From the NCBI GenBank assembly GCA_021604005.1, contig BQIV01000013.1, forward strand, positions 1-64,000: a stretch of DNA of 64,000 nt, in the 5' to 3' direction. Origin of the DNA: Nitrospirales bacterium. Lineage in GTDB: Bacteria; Nitrospirota; Nitrospiria; Nitrospirales; UBA8639. Under the pieces are notes generated by a model that ran no database searches, had not been told where the DNA came from, and saw only the letters and a program-made list of their open reading frames with translations. The number at the start of each line of letters is the position of its first letter. The stretch's first letter is position 1. Both the position numbers and the translations under genes were made by a program. Below, one piece after another: positions 43,040 to 52,674 of the stretch.

Positions 43040-44248
43040 CTAGAACGGATAATCCAAGCCCGCAAAGACTGCCCCTCCTTCTTTACTGTATGCCCAATCA
43101 ACGCGCCCAACCACATTTGGACGGACGATGCCACGGAACCCAACTCCCGGCGTCACCTCATATTCATTAAATTGGCGAAATGTAAAGTCATTATACGTCC
43201 GCCCCATATCAACAAAGGGCGCCACCTCAAATTCTACGTTCACATTAAAAAATCGAACACCAAGGACGTGAATTCGCTCCTCAACATTCAGCGACACCAA
43301 ATGCCGGTCCACAAAACGATCCTCACCAAACCCACGCAAGTTGTGTTGCCCGCCGAGGGAACTTCGTTCATAAAAAGGAATTCCATCGCCAAAGCTCAAC
43401 TGAACGTTCCCGCGAACAACCAAGATCATTCGCTTTGATGGGCTAGGGAATAATGCCCGCACATCGAGGCCATACCGAAAATAGACAAAATCGTTCAGAC
43501 TCTGCCGTTGAAAGTTATGACTGGCCTCGGCATAGGCTTCCGCGCGTGTTCCAACCGTTGGCGTAACGAGATTATCCCGCGTGTCGTATTGAAAGACTAA
43601 ACGATTGGCCAAGATGGCCGTTCGTTCAATTCCCGTAAGTCCAGCGAAACGATCGCCTGTAAATGGCCGAGCTCGCACCCCCCCGGGCTGCACTTCCACA
43701 TCACGATACCGCTGCCCGATCATCAACCGCGTCACATCGTTCAGATGAACTCCAAAACTCCATTGCACACCAATCTCCCGGCTCGTGTAGTTGGATTCGT
43801 TACTTTCCGGTGTCGTCTGCCCAATCCCGTAGAACCGTTTCGTGGCGTTTTTAAAAAACTCGGCACCCACATCCAGAAAAAACAACCCTTGGATAAAGCC
43901 GGGATCTTGGTAACGAATTTTCAGCTTTCGCTCAATCTCCTCGGTATAGGACCCCACAAACTCCATTTGGCGGCCGGCAGACCAGTACCGGTAATAGTTC
44001 ATCGTCCCCCGGACACCCAAAAAGGAATTATGAATCACCATGGGCGCCATGAGCGAGACAAGGTTTCCCTCGTCATCGGAGTCTAGGACAGGAACGATCA
44101 GACCAAAATCCTGACCATCGTTCTTCGAGGTAGAAATAGCCGGAACGGCGAAGATAGACTGGCCGGCCGAGACAAGGGACGAACTCACGCCGAAGAAAAC
44201 GCCTAACGCAAAAAGAAAGACACGCAGGAACCAACGGCAATGAGGCAT
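43040..44248 (-). CDS. Outer-membrane Omp85/surface antigen barrel without POTRA domains
   Basis: A signal peptide of about 28 residues is followed by a 16-strand type beta-barrel of the bacterial surface antigen (BamA C-terminal) family. The conserved motif GGQHNLRGFGEDRF (lid-lock region) is present, and the protein ends in an aromatic residue, the C-terminal outer-membrane signature. No POTRA repeats fit in the 400 residues, so it is a barrel-only member. It lies between an HpnM/MlaC gene and the TPR gene within the hopanoid cluster. It may help move lipid to or from the outer membrane, an inference from context. Confidence 0.85.
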   Translation of the reverse strand: MPHCRWFLRVFLFALGVFFGVSSSLVSAGQSIFAVPAISTSKNDGQDFGLIVPVLDSDDEGNLVSLMAPMVIHNSFLGVRGTMNYYRYWSAGRQMEFVGSYTEEIERKLKIRYQDPGFIQGLFFLDVGAEFFKNATKRFYGIGQTTPESNESNYTSREIGVQWSFGVHLNDVTRLMIGQRYRDVEVQPGGVRARPFTGDRFAGLTGIERTAILANRLVFQYDTRDNLVTPTVGTRAEAYAEASHNFQRQSLNDFVYFRYGLDVRALFPSPSKRMILVVRGNVQLSFGDGIPFYERSSLGGQHNLRGFGEDRFVDRHLVSLNVEERIHVLGVRFFNVNVEFEVAPFVDMGRTYNDFTFRQFNEYEVTPGVGFRGIVRPNVVGRVDWAYSKEGGAVFAGLDYPF

Positions 44249-44262
44249 GAAACAAAACCCAA

Positions 44263-44889
44263 TCAGGGCTGGGTCGCCTGATCGGCTTTCGTCCGCAGTT
44301 TTGTCATAAGACCTTCAAACGAGGAGGTTTTGAGGATACGTGCGAATTGTCCACGATAATTTTTCATCAAGCTCACCCCGTCGATGATCACATCATAGAC
44401 TCGCCACTCATGATTTTTTTTGAGTAAGCGGTAGTCGATGGGAACTCGAGACTTCGGGGAAATGACCTTCGTCTGCACTTCAGCAAAATTTCCTTTGTTT
44501 CGCTCTTTCAGATACTCGACTTTTTCTCCAGAGTAGGAATCCACATTACCCGCATAGGACTGTGTCAGAAATCGTTGAAAAAGCGCCACGAACTCTTTTT
44601 GTTGCTGAGGACTGAGGTCTTTCCATTCCCGTGAGATCGTCCGTTTCCCCATTTCCTCGTAATCAAACCGTTGCCCAATCACGTCAATCAACCGTGTCAG
44701 ACGCTCGGGCTTTTTGGCCTCGCTCTGCAGTTCCTTCTGTTGCAGCACGCCAAGCACTTTATCAATCGTCCCTTTGATCGCCTCGGTTGCAGACCCAGAA
44801 TCCGCAGCATACCCAACCGAAAACATTCCAATCACACACCCCAAAAACAGACTGAGCACGGTTACACGCAACCCACAGATTGATTTCAT
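44263..44889 (-). CDS. hpnM: MlaC/Ttg2D-type periplasmic lipid-binding protein (HpnM-like)
   Basis: A signal peptide ends near VGYAADS. The mature domain matches MlaC-family proteins with RFDYEEMGKRTISREWKDLSPQQQKEF, FLTQSYAGNVDSYSGE and YDVIIDGVSLMKNYR. MlaC carries phospholipid across the periplasm; in hopanoid clusters the homologue is called HpnM. The start at 44889 has GGAG seven bases upstream; earlier ATGs up to 44946 lack as good a site. It lies 14 bases upstream of the barrel gene. Confidence 0.87.
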   Translation of the reverse strand: MKSICGLRVTVLSLFLGCVIGMFSVGYAADSGSATEAIKGTIDKVLGVLQQKELQSEAKKPERLTRLIDVIGQRFDYEEMGKRTISREWKDLSPQQQKEFVALFQRFLTQSYAGNVDSYSGEKVEYLKERNKGNFAEVQTKVISPKSRVPIDYRLLKKNHEWRVYDVIIDGVSLMKNYRGQFARILKTSSFEGLMTKLRTKADQATQP

Positions 44890-45177
44890 TCGATACTCCA
44901 TTGCACGCCGTTTCATAAACCGTTCTTCTTCTGCTCCATACACCACAATACCATAACGCCCACGATGTAGTCTTTGAAGTCTGTTAAATGTTACGCAAGG
45001 TCTATTTTGCGGTTCTTTCCAATATTACTGCAAGGTCACAGTATCCTCACGTACGACTAGACGAATTTCGTTGGAGACGTCTCACAGCTCTCCTTCAATA
45101 TTACCATGAGTGAAGATTGATGCAATGAACAGGTTTCACCATGATGCGTTCACGTGTGGAGAAACACAGGTCCGGCA

Positions 45178-45972
45178 TCATGAGGCGTGTTCCATCTCAT
45201 CGAAAAAAATCTTAAAAAACATGGTGAGGCGTCGAGAAGCCACCGCCACCTGTCGTTGAAATTGAACGATATGGAATAAGGATGCAGGATTCCGCAAAAT
45301 CGCACCGACGCCTTTCACCCAGTCGCGTGGATGAAGAAACAGATTGAAATCTATTGGCAGATCTTCATCCCACAAATCCGATATAGTCCGGACTACAATA
45401 AATGGAATATGGTGCGAACGCGCAACAGACCCTAATGAGGCGCTTTCCATGTCAAGGGCCACCGCATGCGTGTGGTCAGCCACAATCTTTTTTTCCGTAC
45501 TCGTTCCTATTATGCGTGAAAGGGAGACGATGTGACCGCACTGACTCCCTTGATCAATGGAACGGGAAACCTGGAAGGCCCGGCTCCGAAATATGTCATC
45601 GCACAGAATCGGGTAGTACTCCCTACTCTTCGAAATTTCCGAGGCTTCCCCTAGCTGAACCTCATCGCCAACCACAAGTGTGCCAACAGCGCAAGGAACC
45701 AACGCGCCGGCAAACCCCGAAGACACCACTAAATCCCAGGATGCATGGCCGAGTGCAGCTAGCGAGACATGCGCGGCTTTCTGAAGACCAATCCCCGATT
45801 GCCACACGGACACATGCGCCTTCCCCCGTCGCCCGATCGCGCATCGCACGCCAGCCATGGTCGTCGTGCGTTCCACCGTGAACGCTTCCACGACAGCCTG
45901 AAATTCCCAACGAGTCGCAGTGAAGATGGCAATGTTAACGTGAGGAACCTCGGAAGAGACGAATGGTCTCAC
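45178..45972 (-). CDS. hpnG: Hopanoid-associated nucleoside phosphorylase HpnG
   Basis: HpnG removes adenine from adenosylhopane to give ribosylhopane. The fold is that of PNP/UDP phosphorylases: IAIFTATRWEFQAV at the N-terminus, VSSGFAGAL as phosphate-binding loop, and ALDMESASLGSVARSHHIPFIVVRTISD, with the MES motif. The start is a GTG at 45972; the core begins a dozen residues later, so the exact start is uncertain. It lies 15 bases after shc and 5.4 kb from hpnH. Confidence 0.88.
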   Translation of the reverse strand: MRPFVSSEVPHVNIAIFTATRWEFQAVVEAFTVERTTTMAGVRCAIGRRGKAHVSVWQSGIGLQKAAHVSLAALGHASWDLVVSSGFAGALVPCAVGTLVVGDEVQLGEASEISKSREYYPILCDDIFRSRAFQVSRSIDQGSQCGHIVSLSRIIGTSTEKKIVADHTHAVALDMESASLGSVARSHHIPFIVVRTISDLWDEDLPIDFNLFLHPRDWVKGVGAILRNPASLFHIVQFQRQVAVASRRLTMFFKIFFDEMEHAS

Positions 45973-45987
45973 TGATCGACTGACCGC

Positions 45988-48168
45988 TTAGAGGTTTTTG
46001 GGTTGATGTCGTCGGGCTGCCTGAGTGGCGATGCGTAATTCATCAGCTCGTGACTGACCGTTCATCTTGATATTTCGGTACATCGCTAACGCCCACAGCG
46101 GGAAGTATTTAAAATACCCATGATAGCGGAGATAAAACACGCGGGGAAAACCGGTTCCTGTGTGAAAAGGCTCGTCCCATACCCCATCTTGACGTTGATG
46201 GCGCAGCAAGTAATTCACCCCGCGTACCACACTAATGGAATCTGAAGCACCCGCCGCCAACAAAGCCATTAGCGCCCACGCGGTTTGCGACGCGGTACTC
46301 TCACCCTGCCCAGCCGTGGCAGTATCAGCATAGGATTCACATGACTCGCCCCACCCGCCATCGTGATTCTGGACGGTTTCGAGCCAGACTACCGCCTTTT
46401 GAATCCATGGAGATGACATATCAATATCCATCGCTCGCAACCCTGAGAGTACGCACCATGTCCCATAGACATAATTCACCCCCCAACGGCCATACCAACT
46501 TCCATTGGCTTCCTGCTCACGTTGCAAGAACTCTAAAGCCGGCTCAACTGCCGGATGGGTACGGTCATATCCCAACGTTCCTAACATTTCGAGACACCGT
46601 CCTGTGAGATCAGCGGTACTCGGATCGAGCAATGCTTCATGATCGGCAAATGGAATTTTATTGAAGATGAGCCGATTATTGTCTTTATCGTAGGCCCCCC
46701 ACCCTCCATCGGACCCTTGCATAGCTAGGGCCCATTCGCAACCCGATCGAATAGCATCATCGCGATCAGCCGGCAATTCGGTCTCAAGTTTTGCTAAGGC
46801 AATGACCACAGCCGCTGTGTCATCCACATCTGGATACCAATCATTTTCACCCTGAAAGTACCATCCGCCTGGACGAGCGTTTGGAGATGAAATAATCCAG
46901 TCTCCCACTCTGTCGGTTTGGCGAGACCGTAACCAGGAGGCGGCTCGCAGCAATGACGGATGATCAGGTTTCAACCCACGTTCAACGAGCATATCTACGG
47001 TCAAAGCGGTATCCCAAACCGGTGACACGCAGGGCTGAAGGTGCAACGTGCCCTTTTGGCTTCCCCTATCGCGAGACGGCGCATAGACTTCAAGCGCTTC
47101 GATTTCTTGTAATGCTTTGACAATCTGAGGATGATCGGCAGAATAGCCTAAGGCCTGTAAGGCCACAATCGAATTGGCCATAGCGGGATAGATGGCCCCC
47201 AACCCTCCCTCTCCCTGCATATGCTCCAACATCCAGGTTTCAGCCTTTTTGACTGCACGCTTCCGCAGCGATTGCATGGGATACATCTCATAGAGTTTCA
47301 AAACTGCATCAATCCAGACAAAAAAGTTTCGCCAACTCAACAAGACTCCATCTTTCTTAAACGGCGAAACCTGCGAATAATCAACCTGACTCGACGGCTG
47401 AACAAACAGTTCGTCAATTCCTTGGTCTTGTGAAATATGACAAAGAGGTCGTTTCGCAAAAATGATGAGAAGCGGAATGATCACGACACGCGACCAATAC
47501 GACACCGCATACAGATTAAAGTACAACCACTGAGGCGCCAACATAATTTCAGCCGGCATGCTTGGCACACCTCTCCACGGATACTGACCAAATAATGCTA
47601 ACGTAATCTTGGTAAACACATTGGCCTCAACCACGCCCCCTCGTTCCAAAATCAACTCGCGCGCCTTCTTCATAAAGGGTTCATCAGGCGACACGCCACA
47701 GAGCTTTAAGGCGAAATAGGCTTTGACCGATGCACTGAGATCTGATGGACCCCCTACATGAATCGGCCATCCGCCCTCGTCCAATTGCATATCGATGAGA
47801 TATTGCATCGCCTTTCGTTCCCGCTCAGGGTCAACGCGATCCATAAACCGTCTTAGCATCAGGTATTCAGACGTCAGCGTCGTATCGGCTTCAAGTTCGG
47901 CAACCCAGTACCCGACCTCTTTATTCTGGTGCGAGAGAAACCAGGATTCCCCTCGCAATAACGCCTCTTCAATGGATTCAGCATGACCTAAGGTTGCGGA
48001 AGACCCCCGGCTCGATGGCGACGGAACTGCCGGAACGGGATTGGGATTATGAGAAACGAGTTTCAGATCCGGAGTGTGGCGTGTAGCGGTACGTGACTGA
48101 AAGGCTGGCTGGACATTCGACAACAAACTGTCGGAAAGGCGCACCAACAGTTGCTTAAGAATCCTCAT
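45988..48168 (-). CDS. shc: Squalene-hopene cyclase
   Basis: The 726-residue terpene cyclase turns squalene into hopene. The catalytic DVDDTA is at 447-452. Several QW repeats are visible, such as MQGSDGGWGAYD, QNHDGGWGE and HQRQDGVWDEP. An internal hydrophobic stretch around VVIIPLLIIFA is the membrane-channel part of monotopic cyclases. The first 60 residues are poorly conserved. Together with hpnG, hpnH and hpnM it shows that the organism makes extended hopanoids. Confidence 0.96.
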   Translation of the reverse strand: MRILKQLLVRLSDSLLSNVQPAFQSRTATRHTPDLKLVSHNPNPVPAVPSPSSRGSSATLGHAESIEEALLRGESWFLSHQNKEVGYWVAELEADTTLTSEYLMLRRFMDRVDPERERKAMQYLIDMQLDEGGWPIHVGGPSDLSASVKAYFALKLCGVSPDEPFMKKARELILERGGVVEANVFTKITLALFGQYPWRGVPSMPAEIMLAPQWLYFNLYAVSYWSRVVIIPLLIIFAKRPLCHISQDQGIDELFVQPSSQVDYSQVSPFKKDGVLLSWRNFFVWIDAVLKLYEMYPMQSLRKRAVKKAETWMLEHMQGEGGLGAIYPAMANSIVALQALGYSADHPQIVKALQEIEALEVYAPSRDRGSQKGTLHLQPCVSPVWDTALTVDMLVERGLKPDHPSLLRAASWLRSRQTDRVGDWIISSPNARPGGWYFQGENDWYPDVDDTAAVVIALAKLETELPADRDDAIRSGCEWALAMQGSDGGWGAYDKDNNRLIFNKIPFADHEALLDPSTADLTGRCLEMLGTLGYDRTHPAVEPALEFLQREQEANGSWYGRWGVNYVYGTWCVLSGLRAMDIDMSSPWIQKAVVWLETVQNHDGGWGESCESYADTATAGQGESTASQTAWALMALLAAGASDSISVVRGVNYLLRHQRQDGVWDEPFHTGTGFPRVFYLRYHGYFKYFPLWALAMYRNIKMNGQSRADELRIATQAARRHQPKNL

Positions 48169-48396
48169 AACTTATTTGCAAACGTCTGGTAAATGAAGTA
48201 CCACTGAAGAGAATGCCTGAGCATTCATTGGGATATGCCCACAATGCCCTTCATGCTACTAGAGGGCTGTTGCTTATAGCAAAACACCTAGACACTGTCA
48301 ACGCTTGACGACTGACGTGAACGGCCAGTTCGCTTAGAGAAAGAAACGGAAAGGAACAGGGAACGACACTCTCACGATCATCATCCATGCACTCGT

Positions 48397-49701
48397 TTAC
48401 GAGAGCAGGATAATTCGATCTCGATGTTGTTGAACATGCCTCGTACCGTTACGTGTATCAAATACAACAGATGCCTGCTTGACTATCATGTCATAGTCAA
48501 AGGCCGAATGGGCCGTTAAAATAAGGGCGCACGAACTTCCGGCAACGAGCTCTGGAGTGAGGTCTTGTGATTTATACTGACGATCTGCCACGGAAATGCT
48601 GGGAGCAAAGGGGTCCGAATAAACCAACGTCGCATTTTCACGCTGCAACAGTTCCATGACCTTGGTCGCCGGCGATTCACGTTCATCGCTAATGTCGGCC
48701 TTATAGGTAACCCCCAATACGAGCACCTGGGCTCCATTCAAACATTGTCCGCGCTGATTCAGTACCCGCTGCAATTTGCTAACAACGTAATAGGGCATAT
48801 TTTCATTGATTTCGCCAGCCAATTCGATAAAGCGGGTATGAATATCATACTCCTTTGATTTCCACGCCAAGTAATATGGATCCAACGGGATACAATGCCC
48901 ACCAACACCAGGCCCAGGGTAAAACGGCATAAACCCAAAGTTTTTGGTCGCCGCCGCGTCGATCACTTCATACACATTGATGTTCATTCGATCGCACAGT
49001 AACGTCAACTCATTCACGAGCGCGATATTCACCGAGCGAAACACATTCTCGAACACCTTGGCCATTTCAGCCACCCGCGGAGAACTCAGTGGGAATATTT
49101 TCACGATCGACTGCTCGTAGAAGGCCTTCGCCACTTCACGACACCCTTCTGTCACACCGCCAACAAGCTTAAAGGTATTATGGGTTTTAAAGTCCTCATT
49201 GCCAGGATCAACGCGCTCGGGAGAAAAGGCGACAAACAAATCCTTGCCAACCGTCAACCCCTGTTCTTCTAATCGCGGAAGAATGACTTCTTCTGTCGTA
49301 CCAGGATACGTGGTACTCTCCAACACGACCAAAAGATCCGGATGCGCATACCGTGCCAGGTGCTCTGTTACCTTCAAAATTGCCGTGATATCCGGTTCTT
49401 TATTTTTGGTGAGCGGAGTCGGCACACAAATCAGAACAACATCGCAATCATGTAACTTCGAAAAATCTGTGGTAGCCACAAGTTTTTTACTTTGCACGAC
49501 ATCACGAAGTTCCGCATCATCCACATCACCGATGTAATTATTCCCTTGATTAACCAAATCTACTTTTGCAGCAACTGAATCGATTCCAACAACAGAAAAT
49601 CCCGTTTTCGCCTGAAGGACGGCAAGAGGAAGTCCGACATAACCGAGACCAATAACGCCAACTTTGGCTGAACGATCTTTAATTCTTTCTAACATCTTCA
49701 T
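48397..49701 (-). CDS. Nucleotide-sugar 6-dehydrogenase (UDP-GlcNAc/ManNAc type)
   Basis: The protein oxidises a UDP-hexosamine to the uronic acid. The N-terminal Rossmann motif VGVIGLGYVGLPLA, the central ESTTYPGTTEEV and FSPERVDPGNE, and the catalytic cysteine in GPGVGGHCIPLDPYYLAW place it in the WecC/WbpA/TviB group. The 434-residue length is typical. It probably feeds surface polysaccharide synthesis, but no glycosyltransferases adjoin. The ATG at 49701 has AGGAGG upstream. Confidence 0.92.
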   Translation of the reverse strand: MKMLERIKDRSAKVGVIGLGYVGLPLAVLQAKTGFSVVGIDSVAAKVDLVNQGNNYIGDVDDAELRDVVQSKKLVATTDFSKLHDCDVVLICVPTPLTKNKEPDITAILKVTEHLARYAHPDLLVVLESTTYPGTTEEVILPRLEEQGLTVGKDLFVAFSPERVDPGNEDFKTHNTFKLVGGVTEGCREVAKAFYEQSIVKIFPLSSPRVAEMAKVFENVFRSVNIALVNELTLLCDRMNINVYEVIDAAATKNFGFMPFYPGPGVGGHCIPLDPYYLAWKSKEYDIHTRFIELAGEINENMPYYVVSKLQRVLNQRGQCLNGAQVLVLGVTYKADISDERESPATKVMELLQRENATLVYSDPFAPSISVADRQYKSQDLTPELVAGSSCALILTAHSAFDYDMIVKQASVVFDTRNGTRHVQQHRDRIILLS

Positions 49702-49973
49702 CTCTCACTCCTCCTTGAGCACCTTCAGATTGCGACAACAGACATACATGTTTTCCATCGGGCAGGTAGATTGGAAACTTTATAGCGAAACCACATAACC
49801 TCCAAGCGGTAACCGTGGTTACGATCATTGCTTATCTCTGGGAGAGAGCCGAGAATAGGCTGCCGCGTACAACTTGTTCTCTCCAAAGATATAGGTGAGA
49901 GGGAGCCAAGACCGGGAAGAACACATGTCGTACAGATGGAAGTGTATTGAATAAGGTGGAGAGCCCGCACTTC

Positions 49974-50420
49974 CTACGATGACACATCATTGGTCACATT
50001 TGTTAACACTTTATCTTGATCAATAGCCCACACATCACAGGTGGTATCTCCATCAATATTGCCGATAGCGACAGCCACAAAACTATTTGCCGTCGCTTGA
50101 TCCAAGGTCGATGCCGTACAACCGGGTGGAAGCGTCCCGAGGCTGGACTTTCCTATTTCGTAATAATACCGTTGGGATGAACCACTCACCGCAAACCCTA
50201 TCGCATTAAAATCGTCGATATACCCATTATTTTCTGCAAAATAGGCAATTTGGCCTGTATGAATGGCCACCAAATTATTTTTGGCCTCCGTCTGTTTGGC
50301 CTTTGCCTGATACGTCATGAATTTAGGTATGGCAATTGTGGCAAGTATACCGATAATCGCCACAACAATCATGAGCTCTGTTAAACTGAACCCGCGTTTA
50401 TTGCGTACGTGTTTTCTCAT
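49974..50420 (-). CDS. Type IV pilin (PilA-like)
   Basis: The product has a short basic leader ending in Gly, then [20 protein letters not shown]. This is the class III pre-pilin cleavage site with Glu at +5 and a hydrophobic helix. The mature protein is 138 residues, and two cysteines near the C-terminus (PPGC and TTCD) form the likely D-region disulfide. The ATG at 50420 follows GGAGA; the longer frame to 50477 adds unrelated residues. It is the only pilus gene here. No sigma-54 box of the usual pilA type was found in the 350 bases upstream. Confidence 0.93.
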   Translation of the reverse strand: MRKHVRNKRGFSLTELMIVVAIIGILATIAIPKFMTYQAKAKQTEAKNNLVAIHTGQIAYFAENNGYIDDFNAIGFAVSGSSQRYYYEIGKSSLGTLPPGCTASTLDQATANSFVAVAIGNIDGDTTCDVWAIDQDKVLTNVTNDVSS

Positions 50421-50773
50421 GTGTATGTCTCCTGCAAATAAAACAACTCGGTTGCGGTCTGTCACGTGAATGGCCATTTATTCAGCCATGACACAACTAT
50501 CGCTATTGTGCAAGAAGCTCCATCTTTTGTCTATGCTTCCCGCCTTGTATGCCGTCCATGTGGAATACAAGCCACAAGCGGACACGTTGCCTTTTCCGTC
50601 ATTCTCTTTGTCGGTCGACCCGCAGAAAAGCCTAAGGACCCGCTTGTGATGTGATACACGATATGTACGAGATCACCCCGCGTACTCACAATAGTCCAAA
50701 TGAGGGGCATAGGTTTCGGCCCACACAATACAACGATGGCTCTCTGCCACGCGTCATTGTCGCATTCACATGT
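50421..50773. other. Upstream region of the pilin gene
   Basis: The 353 bases between the pilin start and the TPR lipoprotein stop hold no gene. The region presumably carries the pilin promoter. I looked for TGGCAC-N5-TTGC on the minus strand and did not find it. Confidence 0.4.
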
Positions 50774-52600
50774 TTACGGAGTAAGAGAATGTTCAGAAGC
50801 GCTATGACTGACTTTGGGAAGGTCCGATTGAAGTGTGTCTTGTGATATCGGCTCACCAAACCCTTGGTCGCGAAACCGTTTGATCAACCGTTCATTAGAC
50901 GAATCAAGTTCAATCGAACGTGTCCAAGCTTGTTGAGCTTTCTCCAACTCATCCCGGTGAAGGTAAATTTCTCCAAGATGCTCAAAAATGACGGGATCAT
51001 TGGTGATTAACGACAACGCCTGATGAATGGTCGCCAATGCCTCTTCACTTCGCCCGACTTTGAATAACGCCCAACCGAGACTATCGATATAATACCCATT
51101 ATTAGGCTTTAATTCGACCGCACGTTGAGTGAGCTTGAGGGCTTGCTCGATCTGCACTCCCCGGTCCGCATAGCTATACCCAAGGTAATTGAGGGCATCG
51201 GCATGCTCCGGCTCTAATTGTAATGCGCGTTGCATAGACTGGACAACATCATCAAACCGATCCAATTTGTCATAGGCCGTTCCCAAATTGAAGTACAAAT
51301 CGGCATTCGTTGGATCTTGCTCTATACCCTCTTCAAACTCTCTGGCTCCAGCCGTAAAGTCTTCTTGCTGAAGGTACGTGAGGCCCAACAATAAATACGG
51401 CTCCGACCGCTTGGGGTGGATCTGCTTGGCTTGCTCTAAATATGAGACGGCATCCGGATACTGTTTTTGGCGATAGGCCAAAAATCCAAGATGCACTAAA
51501 CTGTCATAATATCGTGGATTGATCTTGAGATTGGCTTGATAGGTCTGTATCGCCTGTTGAAAATTATTCTGCTCTTCATACATCAGCCCCAGATAGTCTC
51601 GCACCCGAAGCTCATGAGGCCTGGCCTGCAAAATCGCAACGAGCTCATCAATCGCCTGTTGATAGTTACCCATTTCCCCATAGATCAACGCCGCACGAAC
51701 TTTGACATTCAAGTCGTCTGGATGATCGTCTGAAATCCGCGATAAGTGTTGCAACGCTTTGTCGTACGAATGAGCGCTCAGAAACAACTTCACAAGTTGC
51801 AAGCGAAATTCCTTATCGTGTGGATTAACCTCTTGCAGATACCGTTCGTACACACCGGCGGCTTTTTCCTGGTTCTTTTGATCCTCATACAAACCAGCTA
51901 AACTCTGGTATGCCCGGCGAAAATCAGTACGTAACGCAATAGCCTTTTCAAAATGCCGCTTGGCCGCTTCGACGGCACCTGACTCATTGCTCGTAATGCC
52001 AAGATAGTAATGGGCTGCCGAAGAACGTGGAACGTGGGTCACGGCGGTTTCAAAGACCGCCTGAGCTTCCGCCGTCCGTTTCAGTCCCAAAAGCAGCATG
52101 CCTTTCGAGACATAGCCTTGATCGTCCTTCGGTGAGTCAGCTATCACGCGATCGAAGATGGACAGGGCTTTCGTTGAGTGACCGGTTCCCGCATATATCC
52201 GCGCCAACTGCATCAAATGCGAAACATCGTCAACCGCCGACAACCGGATATCATCGGCCACTTCAACGGCCAATGACATCTCACTATTCGAAAAATGCAA
52301 CGTGGCAATGCGTAATTTTAAAAATGCCGAACCGGGATCAATTCGCAATCCCCGTTGATATTCCGCTATAGCCTCTGTTGAATTATTGGCCAACTCAGCC
52401 ATATACCCGCGAAGAAAGTGATAGTATGCTTGCGGATGTACATGCGCAGCCACAGGCTTGGGAGGGGGGGGAAGTGCTGGAGTTCCCTGCGGAGCGGTAC
52501 CACACGAGAGAATCAACAAAGGCGTCGCAAGGAACACGAGAGAAAGCCGTGCCCTGCAAGACGTTGTATGGTTCCAGTATTGACGACCAAATGTATCCAT
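50774..52600 (-). CDS. Large TPR lipoprotein
   Basis: The lipobox cysteine is C33 (LLILSCG) and is followed by a Pro/Ala-rich linker. The rest is about 14 TPR units, with the recognisable AYYHFLRGYMAEL, AAHYYLGITSNESG, SLVHLGFLAYRQKQ, AEPYLLLGLTY-like and ADALNYLGYSYADRG blocks. Long arrays of this type act as envelope scaffolds, for example in pilus, secretion or polysaccharide machines. Its neighbours are pilA and dnaB, neither of which proves a role. The ATG at 52600 has no strong ribosome binding site but directly starts the signal peptide. Confidence 0.85.
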   Translation of the reverse strand: MDTFGRQYWNHTTSCRARLSLVFLATPLLILSCGTAPQGTPALPPPPKPVAAHVHPQAYYHFLRGYMAELANNSTEAIAEYQRGLRIDPGSAFLKLRIATLHFSNSEMSLAVEVADDIRLSAVDDVSHLMQLARIYAGTGHSTKALSIFDRVIADSPKDDQGYVSKGMLLLGLKRTAEAQAVFETAVTHVPRSSAAHYYLGITSNESGAVEAAKRHFEKAIALRTDFRRAYQSLAGLYEDQKNQEKAAGVYERYLQEVNPHDKEFRLQLVKLFLSAHSYDKALQHLSRISDDHPDDLNVKVRAALIYGEMGNYQQAIDELVAILQARPHELRVRDYLGLMYEEQNNFQQAIQTYQANLKINPRYYDSLVHLGFLAYRQKQYPDAVSYLEQAKQIHPKRSEPYLLLGLTYLQQEDFTAGAREFEEGIEQDPTNADLYFNLGTAYDKLDRFDDVVQSMQRALQLEPEHADALNYLGYSYADRGVQIEQALKLTQRAVELKPNNGYYIDSLGWALFKVGRSEEALATIHQALSLITNDPVIFEHLGEIYLHRDELEKAQQAWTRSIELDSSNERLIKRFRDQGFGEPISQDTLQSDLPKVSHSASEHSLTP

Positions 52601-52674
52601 CTAGATCACGAACAATAATGTTATCCGTATTCTAACATGATCGGCACAGAGAGGGGATCACACAACCAAAAAAT

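Noticed and set aside
49725-49970. 81-codon minus-strand frame between pilin and dehydrogenase
   Set aside because: No ribosome binding site or family; it looks like an untranslated spacer.
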